A stretch of DNA of 45,927 nt from JBHPFQ01 sp042571625 (GCA_042571625.1 JBHPFQ010000003.1:1-45927); one strand, 5' to 3'; shown: positions 34,527 to 43,761, counted from the first letter of the stretch. Notes: generated from the sequence alone by a model not told the origin. Made by a program: numbers and translations.

Positions 34527-35561
34527 ATGAACAAAAATCCATCTTTACAATACGGAAAATTAGTTTCAAGAATAATTAATAATATTTCTAGCCAGAGAAC
34601 GCGTGAGATTATTGACGCTCGTTTTGGTTTATTAGATGGCAAAAAGCGCACGTTGGAATTCATAGGTGAAAGATACGATATAACACGCGAAAGAGTCCGT
34701 CAAATAGTTGATTCTATTTTTTATGATTTAAAAAAATCTGATGAGGTTAATATTCTTAACCCAGCTTTTCAATGCATTGATAATTACTTTAGTCAAAAAG
34801 GAAATGTCGTTAGAGAAGAACAGCTTCTTTCAGATTTAACTAATACTGATGATTTGCATCCTGAAAGAGGAGCTATTTTTTTTCTTTTAGCTTTGGGAAA
34901 ATCTTATCAGCGTTCTGTTGAATCAAATAAATTTTACCCTCTTTGGTATAATTCAAAAAAAGCTTTTAAAAAGGCAGAAAACGTAATTGATGTTATTGTT
35001 AAAAATCTTGAAGAGCAGAAGAATACAGTTTCTTTTGATGGCATATTAGAATATATTAATAATAAAAAGATAAAAATAACAGAAGATGTCTTATCTTCTT
35101 ATTTAGATGCTTCTAAACAAATTGGAGCTAATAATTCAAATCAATTTGGATTAAATAAATGGCCGGAAATTAATCCTCGTGGAGTTAAAGATAAAGCATA
35201 TATTATTTTTAAAGAACAAGGCAAGCCATTGCATTTTAGAGAAGTCGCTGAATTGATTAATAATTCTAATTTAGGTTCTATATTAGCGCAGGCTCAAACA
35301 GTTCATAATGAATTAATAAAGGATGAAAGATTTATTTTAGTAGGTAGAGGAACTTACGCACTTAGCGAATGGGGTTATCAGCCAGGAACTGTAAAAGAAG
35401 TAATTATTAATATTTTGAAAAATTCAGGACCTTTACCCAAGGATGAGATAATAGACGAAGTTTTTAAAAGCCGTTTAGTTAAAAAAAATACAGTTTTAAT
35501 TAATCTTCAGAATAGAAATTATTTTGCTAGGACGCAGGATAATAAATATATATTAAAATAA
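34527..35561 (+). CDS. Sigma-70 region 4-like / HARE-HTH regulator
   Basis: The 344-aa protein starts with a helix-turn-helix like sigma-70 region 4 (RTLEFIGERYDITRERVRQI, about residues 46-65), which in sigma factors reads the -35 box. No sigma region 2 is present, so it is not a full sigma factor. The middle (about 95-215) is helical. Residues about 225-292 (VKDKAYIIFKEQGKPLHFRE... GTYALSEWG) match the HARE-HTH domain seen in the RNA polymerase delta subunit, and a last wHTH-like segment follows. It probably binds DNA or RNA polymerase; its targets are unknown. Confidence 0.75.
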   Translation: MNKNPSLQYGKLVSRIINNISSQRTREIIDARFGLLDGKKRTLEFIGERYDITRERVRQIVDSIFYDLKKSDEVNILNPAFQCIDNYFSQKGNVVREEQLLSDLTNTDDLHPERGAIFFLLALGKSYQRSVESNKFYPLWYNSKKAFKKAENVIDVIVKNLEEQKNTVSFDGILEYINNKKIKITEDVLSSYLDASKQIGANNSNQFGLNKWPEINPRGVKDKAYIIFKEQGKPLHFREVAELINNSNLGSILAQAQTVHNELIKDERFILVGRGTYALSEWGYQPGTVKEVIINILKNSGPLPKDEIIDEVFKSRLVKKNTVLINLQNRNYFARTQDNKYILK

Positions 35562-35589
35562 TTATTTTGCCCTTTTATGGGTAGGAGGC

Positions 35590-36972
35590 ATGGTAACAAA
35601 CCCTCTTGAGGCCTTTATTAAATATCTTGCTGTTTTTTATATTTTTCTTGCAATATTAGGAAGATTTTTGCTATCAGTATGGTGGATCTATACACCTGTT
35701 ATTTTTTATATTTTAGCCTTGGACCTATGGTTAAAGCATATTAGGAATAAATTCATTAATAAGATGGAATGGATTTTGCTTGAAGTGATTCCCCCGAGTG
35801 ATGTTAAAAAAACTCCTAAGGCTATGGAACAATTTTTTACAGCTTTGCATGCTTCTCAAGGAAATCCAAATTGGAAAGAAATGAATATTGATGGTAAAAC
35901 ACAAGTGTGGTTTAGCATGGAAATGGTTAGTCACGGTGGAGAGATTCATTTTTTCATAAGAACAACTTCATTTTTTCGTAATTTTATTGAATCTCAGATT
36001 TATGCTCAGTATCCTGAAGCTGAGATTGTCCAAGCGCAGGATTATGTTAATTCTATGCCAGTTGATATTCCGAATGATAATTATGATTTGTGGGGAACAG
36101 AATTTGTTTTAACTAAAGAAGATGCTTATCCTATAAAAACACATCCTGCTTTTGACAAAGATGTTGTGGAAGAAGAACAGCGTATTGATCCGATGTCTTC
36201 ATTAATGGAAGTTCTTGGTAAGATAGGTTATGGAGAGAATATTTGGATTCAAACATTGGTCCGTCCGATTAATGATAAATGGAAAAAAGAGGGAGAGAAA
36301 ATAAGAGATAGACTAATTAAACGTGTGGTAGATGTTACTGAGGGAGAGATTACAAAAGAAATAAAAGCATGGATGGGAGAAGGAAGAAGTCAGATATCTT
36401 TTCTCGTGTCTGGCGAGGGGTGGGAAGCGCAGCAGGAAGAAAAGAAAAAAGATAATCCTTTGACCATGATGACAAAAGGTGAAGCAGATATTGTTAAAGC
36501 AGTAGAAGATGACATAGCTAAATTCGGTTTTGAAGTGATTATTAGATTCCTTTATTTAGCTCCTTCAGATAATTTTAATAGAATTAATATTCCGTCTGTT
36601 ATTGGAGCTTATAAACAATTTGGTAGTCAGAATCTTAATGGATTTAAGCCAAACGGGAAAGTTACTACTTCAATTGATTATACAATACAAATGAAAGGGC
36701 CAAGAGAAACTTATCGTAAGAAAAAAATATTTGAAGCTTACAGGAAAAGGGAATTTGTTCAGCATTCAAAGTATATTGATTATCTTAAGCCTTTCTTTTT
36801 TGAGAAATTTCCTATACTGAATTGGTTTTTCTTAAAAAGCCAGCCGTTTGTTTTGAATACTGAAGAATTGGCAACAGTGTATCATTATCCGAGCGTGGCG
36901 GTAAAATCGCCTCTTGTGCCGAAAGTTGAAGCGAAAAAAGGCGAACCTCCTATTTCATTGCCAGTTGAGTAA
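35590..36972 (+). CDS. Membrane-anchored partner of the VirD4-like ATPase
   Basis: The 460-aa protein has two hydrophobic segments near residues 10-50 and a large soluble part rich in beta-strand patterns (WFSMEMVSHGGEIHFFIRT, YAQYPEAEIVQAQDY). No enzymatic motif is seen. It precedes the coupling-type ATPase by 21 nt, an association I recall from other Patescibacteria, and probably anchors or regulates it. AGGAGG stands just one base before the ATG, a Shine-Dalgarno at an awkwardly short distance. No closer family can be named. Confidence 0.7.
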   Translation: MVTNPLEAFIKYLAVFYIFLAILGRFLLSVWWIYTPVIFYILALDLWLKHIRNKFINKMEWILLEVIPPSDVKKTPKAMEQFFTALHASQGNPNWKEMNIDGKTQVWFSMEMVSHGGEIHFFIRTTSFFRNFIESQIYAQYPEAEIVQAQDYVNSMPVDIPNDNYDLWGTEFVLTKEDAYPIKTHPAFDKDVVEEEQRIDPMSSLMEVLGKIGYGENIWIQTLVRPINDKWKKEGEKIRDRLIKRVVDVTEGEITKEIKAWMGEGRSQISFLVSGEGWEAQQEEKKKDNPLTMMTKGEADIVKAVEDDIAKFGFEVIIRFLYLAPSDNFNRINIPSVIGAYKQFGSQNLNGFKPNGKVTTSIDYTIQMKGPRETYRKKKIFEAYRKREFVQHSKYIDYLKPFFFEKFPILNWFFLKSQPFVLNTEELATVYHYPSVAVKSPLVPKVEAKKGEPPISLPVE

Positions 36973-36993
36973 TATTATTTAATATTATAAAAA

Positions 36994-38640
36994 ATGGATA
37001 ATATAAATTTATTCGCAGAAACAAATTTTAGAAATCAGCGCCAAAAATTTGGCATTAAAACCGATGATAGAAGAAGGCATATGTATGTCATTGGTAAAAC
37101 TGGTACTGGAAAAACAACCTTATTAGAAAATATGGTTATTCAAGATATTCAAGATGGTAAAGGCGTTGGTATAGTTGATCCGCATGGTGAGTTTGCTGAA
37201 AAAATGCTTAATTTTGTTCCAAAAGATAGAATTGATGATGTTATTTATTTTAATCCTGCTGATTTGGATTTTCCTATTGCTTTTAATTTTATTGAAAAAG
37301 TTGACGTAGAACATCGTCATTTGGTTGCTTCTGGACTAGTTGGCGTTTTTAAAAAAACGTGGGCTGAATCATGGGGTCCTCGATTGGAATATGTATTGCG
37401 AAACGCTATTCTGGCTTTATTAGAATATCCAGGATCTACATTATTAGGTATAATGAGGATGCTTACGGATAAAGCATATCGTAAAAAAATTATTGAGAAT
37501 ATTCATGATCCTGTTGTTAAGGCGTTTTGGACAGAAGAATTTGCCAAATATCCTGATAGGTTTATGGCTGAAGCAGTAGCTCCTATTCAGAACAAAGTTG
37601 GGCAGTTTTTAACAAGCCCATTAATTAGAAATATTGTTGGACAGACTAAATCAGCTATTGATATTAGAAAAGCAATGGATGAGCAGAAGATTTTAATTAT
37701 GAATCTTTCAAAAGGTTTGATTGGGGAGGATACTTCTAATCTTTTGGGCGCGATGCTTATTACAAGAATTCAGTTAGCGGCTATGTCGCGTGTTGATATT
37801 CAAGAAGAAGATAGAAAAGATTTCTATCTTTATGTTGATGAGTTTCAAAATTTTGCTACAGAAGCTTTTGCTACTATTCTGTCAGAGGCAAGAAAGTATC
37901 GTCTTGATTTGGTTTTGGCGCATCAATATATAGCGCAAATGGTTGATGAAGTTAGAGATGCTGTTTTAGGAAACGTTGGAACAATGGCATGTTTTAGAAT
38001 AGGAGCTAATGATGCTGAGTATTTGGAAAAAGAATTCTTTCCAGAGTTTAATACTCAGGATTTGGTTAATTTAGATTTTGCGCATATTTATTTAAAATTA
38101 ATGATAGATGGAATGGCTTCGCGACCTTTTTCAGCTACTACATTGCCTCCGATGCCGAAATTAGAAAAATCTTGTCGAGATAAAATTATTGAGAATTCTC
38201 GTAAGCGTTATTCTACTAATCGACAAGAAATAGAAAAAGATATTGCTGAATGGAGTGGGGCAATCGAGATTAATAGTGGCGGCGGAAAAGATGAAAATAT
38301 TTCAGAAACGTCAGAAATTTCATTATATGATGCTGTTTGTAATAATTGTGGTAAGAAAATTCAATTAAAATTTAAGCCAGATGGAGTAAGGCCTGTTTAT
38401 TGTCCTGATTGTTTTGAGGAAGTTAAGCAAAAAAGGCAGGAAAAGCAAGAAAGACATGAAGAACAAGATGAGAAAGAGATTAAAAAAATAGAAAAAGAAG
38501 TAAATCAAGAAAGTTTATCTTTGGAACAAGCTACTCGTCAGGAACCAAAAACCTTTTACAAAAGTCGTCCGCGCGCGGAAGTTGATTTGAAAGGATTGAG
38601 AGAAACGCTTAAGGAAACTCTTGGGGAGAAGAAGGAATAA
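36994..38640 (+). CDS. VirD4/TraG-like P-loop ATPase with C-terminal zinc ribbon
   Basis: The 548-aa protein has Walker A GKTGTGKTT (residues 34-42), a VDPHGEF block, MRMLTDKAYR, a Walker B FYLYVDEFQNF (Asp282-Glu283) and the LAHQYIAQM sensor segment, matching HerA/VirD4 coupling-protein ATPases. A zinc ribbon follows (Cys449, Cys452, Cys470, Cys473; RPVYCPDC), then a charged K/E-rich coiled region. It lacks N-terminal membrane helices; these could come from the preceding gene. Such ATPases drive DNA or protein through membranes. No relaxase or other type IV secretion genes are nearby. alaS starts 2 nt after. Confidence 0.82.
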   Translation: MDNINLFAETNFRNQRQKFGIKTDDRRRHMYVIGKTGTGKTTLLENMVIQDIQDGKGVGIVDPHGEFAEKMLNFVPKDRIDDVIYFNPADLDFPIAFNFIEKVDVEHRHLVASGLVGVFKKTWAESWGPRLEYVLRNAILALLEYPGSTLLGIMRMLTDKAYRKKIIENIHDPVVKAFWTEEFAKYPDRFMAEAVAPIQNKVGQFLTSPLIRNIVGQTKSAIDIRKAMDEQKILIMNLSKGLIGEDTSNLLGAMLITRIQLAAMSRVDIQEEDRKDFYLYVDEFQNFATEAFATILSEARKYRLDLVLAHQYIAQMVDEVRDAVLGNVGTMACFRIGANDAEYLEKEFFPEFNTQDLVNLDFAHIYLKLMIDGMASRPFSATTLPPMPKLEKSCRDKIIENSRKRYSTNRQEIEKDIAEWSGAIEINSGGGKDENISETSEISLYDAVCNNCGKKIQLKFKPDGVRPVYCPDCFEEVKQKRQEKQERHEEQDEKEIKKIEKEVNQESLSLEQATRQEPKTFYKSRPRAEVDLKGLRETLKETLGEKKE

Positions 38641-38642
38641 AT

Positions 38643-40400
38643 ATGACATCAAAGAAATTGCGGATAAAATTTTTAGATTTTTTTAAGAAAAAAGGGCATG
38701 CGATTATATCAAGCGCTTCTTTAATTCCAGAGAATGATCCAACTGTATTGTTTACTACAGCCGGGATGCATCCTTTGGTGCCTTATTTGATTGGCGAAAA
38801 GCATGCTCAGGGTAAACGTTTAGCTAATATACAAAAATGCGTCAGAACTGTTGATATTGATGAAGTTGGAGATGCAGTCCATCATACTTTTTTTGAAATG
38901 CTTGGAAATTGGAGCTTAGGAGATTACCATAAAAAAGAAGCGATTGAATGGAGTTTTGAGTTTTTGACAAAAGAATTGAATATTTTAGTTGATCAGTTGG
39001 CTGTTTCTGTTTTTAAAGGAGATGAAAATTCTCCTTTAGATGAGGAATCAATTAATATATGGAAGGGTCTTGGTATTCCAGAAGATAGGATTGTGAAATT
39101 ATCAAAAAAAGAAAATTGGTGGGGTCCTGCTGGGCAAACAGGTCCGTGCGGTCCAGACACGGAAATTTTTTATTGGAGCGATATTAAAAATTCTCCGCCT
39201 GAAAAGTTTGATCCAGATAATAAAGCATGGATTGAAATATGGAATAATGTTTTTATGGAATATAATAAAACCGATGAAGGAAGATATGAGCCATTAAAGC
39301 AGAAAAATGTTGATACTGGGATGGGGTTGGAGAGAATTTTAGCTGTTTTAAATGGGTTTAATGATGATTATAAAACAGAATTATTTATAAATTTAGTAAA
39401 TGAAATAGAGCAATTAAGCGGAAAGAATTATAAACAATCAAAAGAAATAGATAGGGCAATTCGTATTATTGCTGATCATATTAAATCTGCTGTTTTTATT
39501 ATGGGTGATGACAAAGGAATTTCTCCTTCTAATTTAGGTCAGGGATATGTGGTTCGTAGGTTGATTCGTAGAGCTGTAAGGTATGGTAGACAATTGAATA
39601 TAACTGAAGATTTTTGGACTAGCAAAATTGCTAAAGTTGTTATTGAAGATTATAAGGAAATATATTATGAACTGGAAAAGAATAAGAAATTTATTTTAAA
39701 TAATTTAAGTGAGGAAGAAAATAAATTTAAAAAGACACTGGAAAAAGGATTAAAAGAGTTTAATAAAATAGGTGATAAAATTAATGGTGCTGATGCTTTT
39801 AATCTTTATCAGACATATGGATTTCCAATTGAAATGACTAAAGAGTTAGCTAAAGAAGAAGGTATTAAAATTGATGAGCGCGAATTTCAAAAAGAATTTC
39901 AAAAACATCAAGAACTTTCACGTACTGCTTCCGCAGGCAAATTCAAAAGCGGATTAGCTGAATCTAGCGAGCAAACTAAAAAATTGCATACGGCTACGCA
40001 TTTATTATTATCCGCATTGCGTAAAGTTTTAGGAGAACATGTATTTCAAAAAGGAAGTAATATTACATCAGAACGATTGCGATTTGATTTTTCTCATTCT
40101 GATAAATTAACTTCCGAACAATTAGAAAAAGTTGAGGGATTAGTTAATGAGGCGATCAAAAAAAATCTGCCTGTTGTTTGCGAAGAAATGTCTTTAAAAG
40201 ATGCAAAAAAAGAAGAAGCAATGGGAGTTTTTGAATCAAAATATAGTCAAAGAGTTAAAGTTTATTCTATTAAAGGATATTCTAAAGAAATTTGCGCTGG
40301 CCCGCACGCGGAACGGACAGGCGAACTCGGCCATTTTAAAATAATAAAAGAGCAATCTTCTAGTGCTAGCGTGCGTAGAATAAAGGCGGTGTTGGAATAA
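38643..40400 (+). CDS. alaS: Alanyl-tRNA synthetase, short form
   Basis: The 585-aa enzyme has the class II catalytic core (LFTTAGMHPLVPYL, HHTFFEMLGNWSLGDY, GPAGQTGPCGPDTEI), the tRNA-recognition helical domain (NLGQGYVVRRLIRRAVRYGRQ) and an editing domain with HTATH (His449, His453) and CAGPH (Cys551, His555) zinc ligands. It ends after SSASVRRIKAVLE. The usual C-terminal C-Ala domain is missing, so it is some 290 residues shorter than E. coli AlaRS. The zinc ligands suggest it is still able to edit. This looks like lineage reduction, not a recent truncation. Confidence 0.95.
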   Translation: MTSKKLRIKFLDFFKKKGHAIISSASLIPENDPTVLFTTAGMHPLVPYLIGEKHAQGKRLANIQKCVRTVDIDEVGDAVHHTFFEMLGNWSLGDYHKKEAIEWSFEFLTKELNILVDQLAVSVFKGDENSPLDEESINIWKGLGIPEDRIVKLSKKENWWGPAGQTGPCGPDTEIFYWSDIKNSPPEKFDPDNKAWIEIWNNVFMEYNKTDEGRYEPLKQKNVDTGMGLERILAVLNGFNDDYKTELFINLVNEIEQLSGKNYKQSKEIDRAIRIIADHIKSAVFIMGDDKGISPSNLGQGYVVRRLIRRAVRYGRQLNITEDFWTSKIAKVVIEDYKEIYYELEKNKKFILNNLSEEENKFKKTLEKGLKEFNKIGDKINGADAFNLYQTYGFPIEMTKELAKEEGIKIDEREFQKEFQKHQELSRTASAGKFKSGLAESSEQTKKLHTATHLLLSALRKVLGEHVFQKGSNITSERLRFDFSHSDKLTSEQLEKVEGLVNEAIKKNLPVVCEEMSLKDAKKEEAMGVFESKYSQRVKVYSIKGYSKEICAGPHAERTGELGHFKIIKEQSSSASVRRIKAVLE

Positions 40401-40422
40401 AGTTTTTTATAAGGGCTGTGGA

Positions 40423-40451
40423 TTGTTGATGTTATTAAAATAGTATATAAT
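40423..40451 (+). promoter_or_regulatory. Promoter of FtsA-like gene, leaderless spacing
   Basis: TTGTTG (40423-40428), 17-bp spacer, TATAAT (40446-40451), then 7 nt to the ATG at 40459. Confidence 0.65.
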
Positions 40452-40458
40452 AGTAATA

Positions 40459-41775
40459 ATGAAGGGTGTGTTTAATTTTCTAAAAAGAAAAAAAACATCA
40501 ATAGAATATTTATTAGCTTTAGATATTGGAACCGAGTTTGTTAAGGTGGCTATTTTTGGTGTTAGTAATTCTGATAAAGAAAAAAAACAGCAAGGACTTA
40601 TTATTGGTTTTGGTAGACATAGACAGGCGCCGAATCAAATGCAAGGAGGAGCAGTAATGGATATTGATGGCGTGGCTTTAACTTGTCAAAGAGCTATTGA
40701 TGAAGCAGTTGAAATTGCAAAAATCAGACCTAAAAAAGTTATTATTGGGATAGCAGGAGAATTTGTTAAGGGTGCCACTACTAATTTTGTTTATCAAAGA
40801 AACAATTCTAAAGAACAAATTTATTTACCAGAAATTAAAAATGTTATTCAAAAGATTCAATGGAAGGCATTTGATAAACTAAGAAGTCAATTTGCTTTGG
40901 AAACAGGACAGCCAGAAATTGATATTAAATTAATTAATGCTTTGGTTGCAGATATTCGTATTGACGGATACAAAGTTACTAATCCTTTAGGATTTCAAGG
41001 CAAAGAGGTATTTTTAAGCATATTCAATGTTTATGCTCCGGCTATCCATTTAAAAGCTTTGGAATCTATTGCTTCAAAATTAGATTTAGAATTGCTTGCT
41101 ATTGCTGCTGAGCCATATGCTTTAGCTCATTCAATATATTCTAAATATTTTAATGCTGATGCAGAAATTGATAATTTATCTGCAAATAGCGCGATTTTTA
41201 TTGATATTGGCGGAGGGACTACAGACGTGGCTTTGGTGCGTTATAGTAGGGTAGAAGGTATAAAGAGTTTAGCTTTGGCTGGAAGATCATTTACTAAACG
41301 TCTTTCTAACACATTAGGAGTTGGTTTGATTGAGGCAGAAGATATTAAACTGCAACATACTCATCAACAGCTTAGTAATAATGTCCATCAGAAGATTAAG
41401 GGCATTTTAGAAAAAGATACAAGGATTTGGTTGTCTGGGCTTGAATTGGTTTTTGAAGAGTTTAGCCAAAAAGATTTTTTCCCTCCGTTAATTATGCTTT
41501 GCGGAGGTGGGAGTTTATTGCCTGATATAAAGAATATATTATCAAAAAATAAAGAATATTTGCAAAAGAAATTTCCATTTAGCCAGGCGCCTAGAATTGA
41601 TTTTATTCAGCCATGTCATATTTCAAGCATGATTGATCAGACTGGTTTTTTGAGCGGTCCAGAAAATGTTGCTCCAATGGCTTTAGCAAGTTTAGCTTTG
41701 GAAATATATAATGACGAGGAAAAAAAGTCCTTGTTGCCAATTTTGCGCAGGGCAGTTAAAATGATAAGGAGATAA
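40459..41775 (+). CDS. FtsA/PilM-like actin-fold ATPase
   Basis: The 438-aa protein has the actin-fold phosphate-1 loop (LLALDIGTEFVKVAIFG, near residues 18-34), an SHS2-like insertion (VIIGIAGEFVKG and following), phosphate-2 IFIDIGGGTTDVALVR (about 248-263) and the adenosine motif LCGGGSLLPDI. FtsA links FtsZ to the membrane; PilM serves pilus assembly. The C-terminal AVKMIRR may be an amphipathic membrane tip like that of FtsA. No ftsZ or pil genes are nearby. Its neighbour is a single-pass membrane protein, so the two may connect a cytoplasmic filament to an outer structure (inference). Confidence 0.78.
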   Translation: MKGVFNFLKRKKTSIEYLLALDIGTEFVKVAIFGVSNSDKEKKQQGLIIGFGRHRQAPNQMQGGAVMDIDGVALTCQRAIDEAVEIAKIRPKKVIIGIAGEFVKGATTNFVYQRNNSKEQIYLPEIKNVIQKIQWKAFDKLRSQFALETGQPEIDIKLINALVADIRIDGYKVTNPLGFQGKEVFLSIFNVYAPAIHLKALESIASKLDLELLAIAAEPYALAHSIYSKYFNADAEIDNLSANSAIFIDIGGGTTDVALVRYSRVEGIKSLALAGRSFTKRLSNTLGVGLIEAEDIKLQHTHQQLSNNVHQKIKGILEKDTRIWLSGLELVFEEFSQKDFFPPLIMLCGGGSLLPDIKNILSKNKEYLQKKFPFSQAPRIDFIQPCHISSMIDQTGFLSGPENVAPMALASLALEIYNDEEKKSLLPILRRAVKMIRR

Positions 41776-41796
41776 TTAAAAAATCAAAATTAATTT

Positions 41797-43572
41797 ATGA
41801 AAACTATATACATTGAGCCAGACGAGGAAATTATTTCAGTTATTGATAGAGTAGATAGAGCAGAAGGAGATTGTATAGGAATTGCAATACCAAAAAACGC
41901 CCAAATATGGCAAAGTTCAATTAATTTAAAATTATTAAAGCGAGAAGCTAATAATTCAAATAAAAAAGTTGTTTTAGTCGTCCCAAGCGATTTAGATTAT
42001 GAAATGGCTGAAAAAACTGGTTTTGAAATTAGGAGAGTAAAGGATATCCAGGCTGAAGCAGAATTGATTCGTCAAGAAGAGGATAAAGAAGCCATTGAAG
42101 AACATGTTGATGAAGCTGATGATGATAGCAATGAAGATGAATATGAAGATGATGTTGATGAGTATAATGAAGCAGAAACAGTAAGAAAAAAAGATGATAT
42201 GATTAATATTCTGGTAAATGAAATGGAATCAAATTCATCTAACCTTTTTACTAAAGAATCTATGGGGCAGAAAGATGGACAAAGCAAGAAGAGTCCAAAA
42301 TATAAAGTAGACGAGAAAAATCCTTTATTAAGGAATAATTCATTGGATATGAGTTTGTTTTCAAGAAAAAAAGTACAAAAACGAGTTGTGAAAAAGATGC
42401 CAGTAAAAATCGCGGAATCTTTTATCTGGGGAAAATTTTTCGCTTGTTTTATTGGCTTAGCTATTATTCTAACATCATTGGTTGTTTATTTTGTTCTGCC
42501 GACAGCTGAAATAGAAATTTATCCTAATATTGAAACTATTAATTTTGATTTATCTGTTAGTGGTTCTAAAGATATTATGGAAATTGATACTGATTTAAAT
42601 AAAATTCCTCTTCAGGAAATTAGAGTAGAGAAAACTATTAGTAAAGAATTTGAATCAACAGGAGAAAAAGATTTAGCTGAGAAAGCAACAGGAATTATAA
42701 CAATTTATAATGAATATAGTTCAGATCCTCAGACATTGGTTGCAACAACTCGCTTTAGATCTCCTGACGGAAAAATTTTTAGAATAACTAAGAATATTAT
42801 CGTTCCTGGTGCTAAAATAGAGAACGCCAAAATTGTTCCTAACACTCTTGATGTTGAAGTGGTAGCCGACCAGCCAGGTCCAGATTATAATATTGAACCA
42901 TCTGAATTTACAATACCTGGATTTAAGGGCTCTCCTAAATATGTAGGGTTTTATGGAAAATCAACAGAATCAATGAGTGGTGGTGCTATAGGAAGGGTAA
43001 AAGTTGTTATAGCTGAAGATATGGATGGCGCCGAGGACATTTTAAGAGAAGAATTATTTGATAGTGTTAAAGAATCTTTACAAAAAGAAATTCCAGATGG
43101 TTTTGGGTTAATTGAAGATAGTATACAAGAAAATATTATTGAAAAGGAATTTAGTGTTGAGCAAGACGAAGAAGCGGAATCATTCACTTTAAATATAAAA
43201 GCTGAAGCATTGGCGCTGGCTTATAAAAAGTATGATTTGAAAAGTATTATTGATTTAAATCTAATTGCGGAAGTTGATGATAATAAGAAAATACTTTCAG
43301 ATAGTCAGGAATTTGAATGGACAGGAGTGGAATTTGATGAAGATAAAGAAGAAGTTTCTTTGTCTTTATCTGTTAGAGAGAATGTTAGTTTAGATGTGGA
43401 TATATCTTCTATAAAAAATGATTTGGCTGGGAAAAATGAAATAGAAGCGCGAAAATATTTTAGCGGGCAAACAGATATTCAAAAAGTTAAATTCTCATTT
43501 TGGCCGTTTTGGGTAAAGAAAATACCAACTAAACAAAGTAGAATTAAAATTACTACGATTTATAGTGAATAA
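41797..43572 (+). CDS. Single-pass membrane protein with baseplate J-like outer domain
   Basis: The 591-aa protein has an N-terminal alpha/beta domain (residues 1-90, VVLVVPSDLDYEMAEKTG), an acidic D/E-rich linker (about 95-130), a basic stretch, one membrane helix (about 212-234, CFIGLAIILTSLVVYFVLP) and a large beta-rich outer part. That part includes KATGIITIYNEYSS, TRFRSPDGKIFRIT and VEVVADQPGPDYN, a pattern like phage baseplate J/gp47 proteins. It follows the FtsA-like gene by 21 nt. Cytoplasmic and outer domains suggest a link between the two sides of the membrane. No other phage genes are present, so prophage origin is not supported. Confidence 0.65.
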   Translation: MKTIYIEPDEEIISVIDRVDRAEGDCIGIAIPKNAQIWQSSINLKLLKREANNSNKKVVLVVPSDLDYEMAEKTGFEIRRVKDIQAEAELIRQEEDKEAIEEHVDEADDDSNEDEYEDDVDEYNEAETVRKKDDMINILVNEMESNSSNLFTKESMGQKDGQSKKSPKYKVDEKNPLLRNNSLDMSLFSRKKVQKRVVKKMPVKIAESFIWGKFFACFIGLAIILTSLVVYFVLPTAEIEIYPNIETINFDLSVSGSKDIMEIDTDLNKIPLQEIRVEKTISKEFESTGEKDLAEKATGIITIYNEYSSDPQTLVATTRFRSPDGKIFRITKNIIVPGAKIENAKIVPNTLDVEVVADQPGPDYNIEPSEFTIPGFKGSPKYVGFYGKSTESMSGGAIGRVKVVIAEDMDGAEDILREELFDSVKESLQKEIPDGFGLIEDSIQENIIEKEFSVEQDEEAESFTLNIKAEALALAYKKYDLKSIIDLNLIAEVDDNKKILSDSQEFEWTGVEFDEDKEEVSLSLSVRENVSLDVDISSIKNDLAGKNEIEARKYFSGQTDIQKVKFSFWPFWVKKIPTKQSRIKITTIYSE

Positions 43573-43573
43573 A

Positions 43574-43714
43574 ATGTTAATGTGCCCCTTTGATGAAATT
43601 TTAGGAATATCTCTTATTGTTGGATTGTTTGCTTGGATTAAGAAAAAGGTTGGAAAAAAGAAGAAAGAAAAATCATGCTGTAATTCTGGAGGGAGGCCGA
43701 AGGCCGACCGATAG
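43574..43714 (+). CDS. 46-aa membrane peptide with Lys-rich tail and Cys pair
   Basis: Starting one base after the previous stop, this small ORF encodes MLMCPFDEILGISLIVGLF, a single hydrophobic helix, then KKKVGKKKKEK and SCCNSGG. Position-coupled start and a helix followed by positive charge (N-out, C-in rule) favour a real protein. A second in-frame ATG lies at 43580. No family is recognised. Its 3' part contains a small GGCC-GAA-GGCC hairpin (43695-43705). Confidence 0.5.
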   Translation: MLMCPFDEILGISLIVGLFAWIKKKVGKKKKEKSCCNSGGRPKADR

Positions 43715-43735
43715 AATTAAAACTTTCTTATCGAA

Positions 43736-43761
43736 GAAATACTTATTAAAATAGGTATTTC
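43736..43761 (+). repeat. Inverted repeat in the gap before infA
   Basis: 12-nt arms GAAATACTTATT / AATAGGTATTTC (one G-U) with a 2-nt centre and no T-run on either side. Possibly an operator or processing hairpin upstream of the ribosomal operon. The remainder of the 43715-43794 gap shows nothing else. Confidence 0.5.

Noticed and set aside
35577..35609. 10-codon ORF just before the membrane partner gene
   Set aside because: Too short and without independent support; AGGAGG there more likely belongs to the ATG at 35590.
36958..36988. TTGCCA / TATTAT pair before the VirD4-like ATPase
   Set aside because: 19-bp spacer, 5-nt gap to ATG, and AT-rich context; the gene is probably co-transcribed with its upstream partner.
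41797..43572. Prophage remnant
   Set aside because: The baseplate J-like pattern stands alone beside an FtsA-like gene and housekeeping genes; no capsid, integrase or terminase genes.
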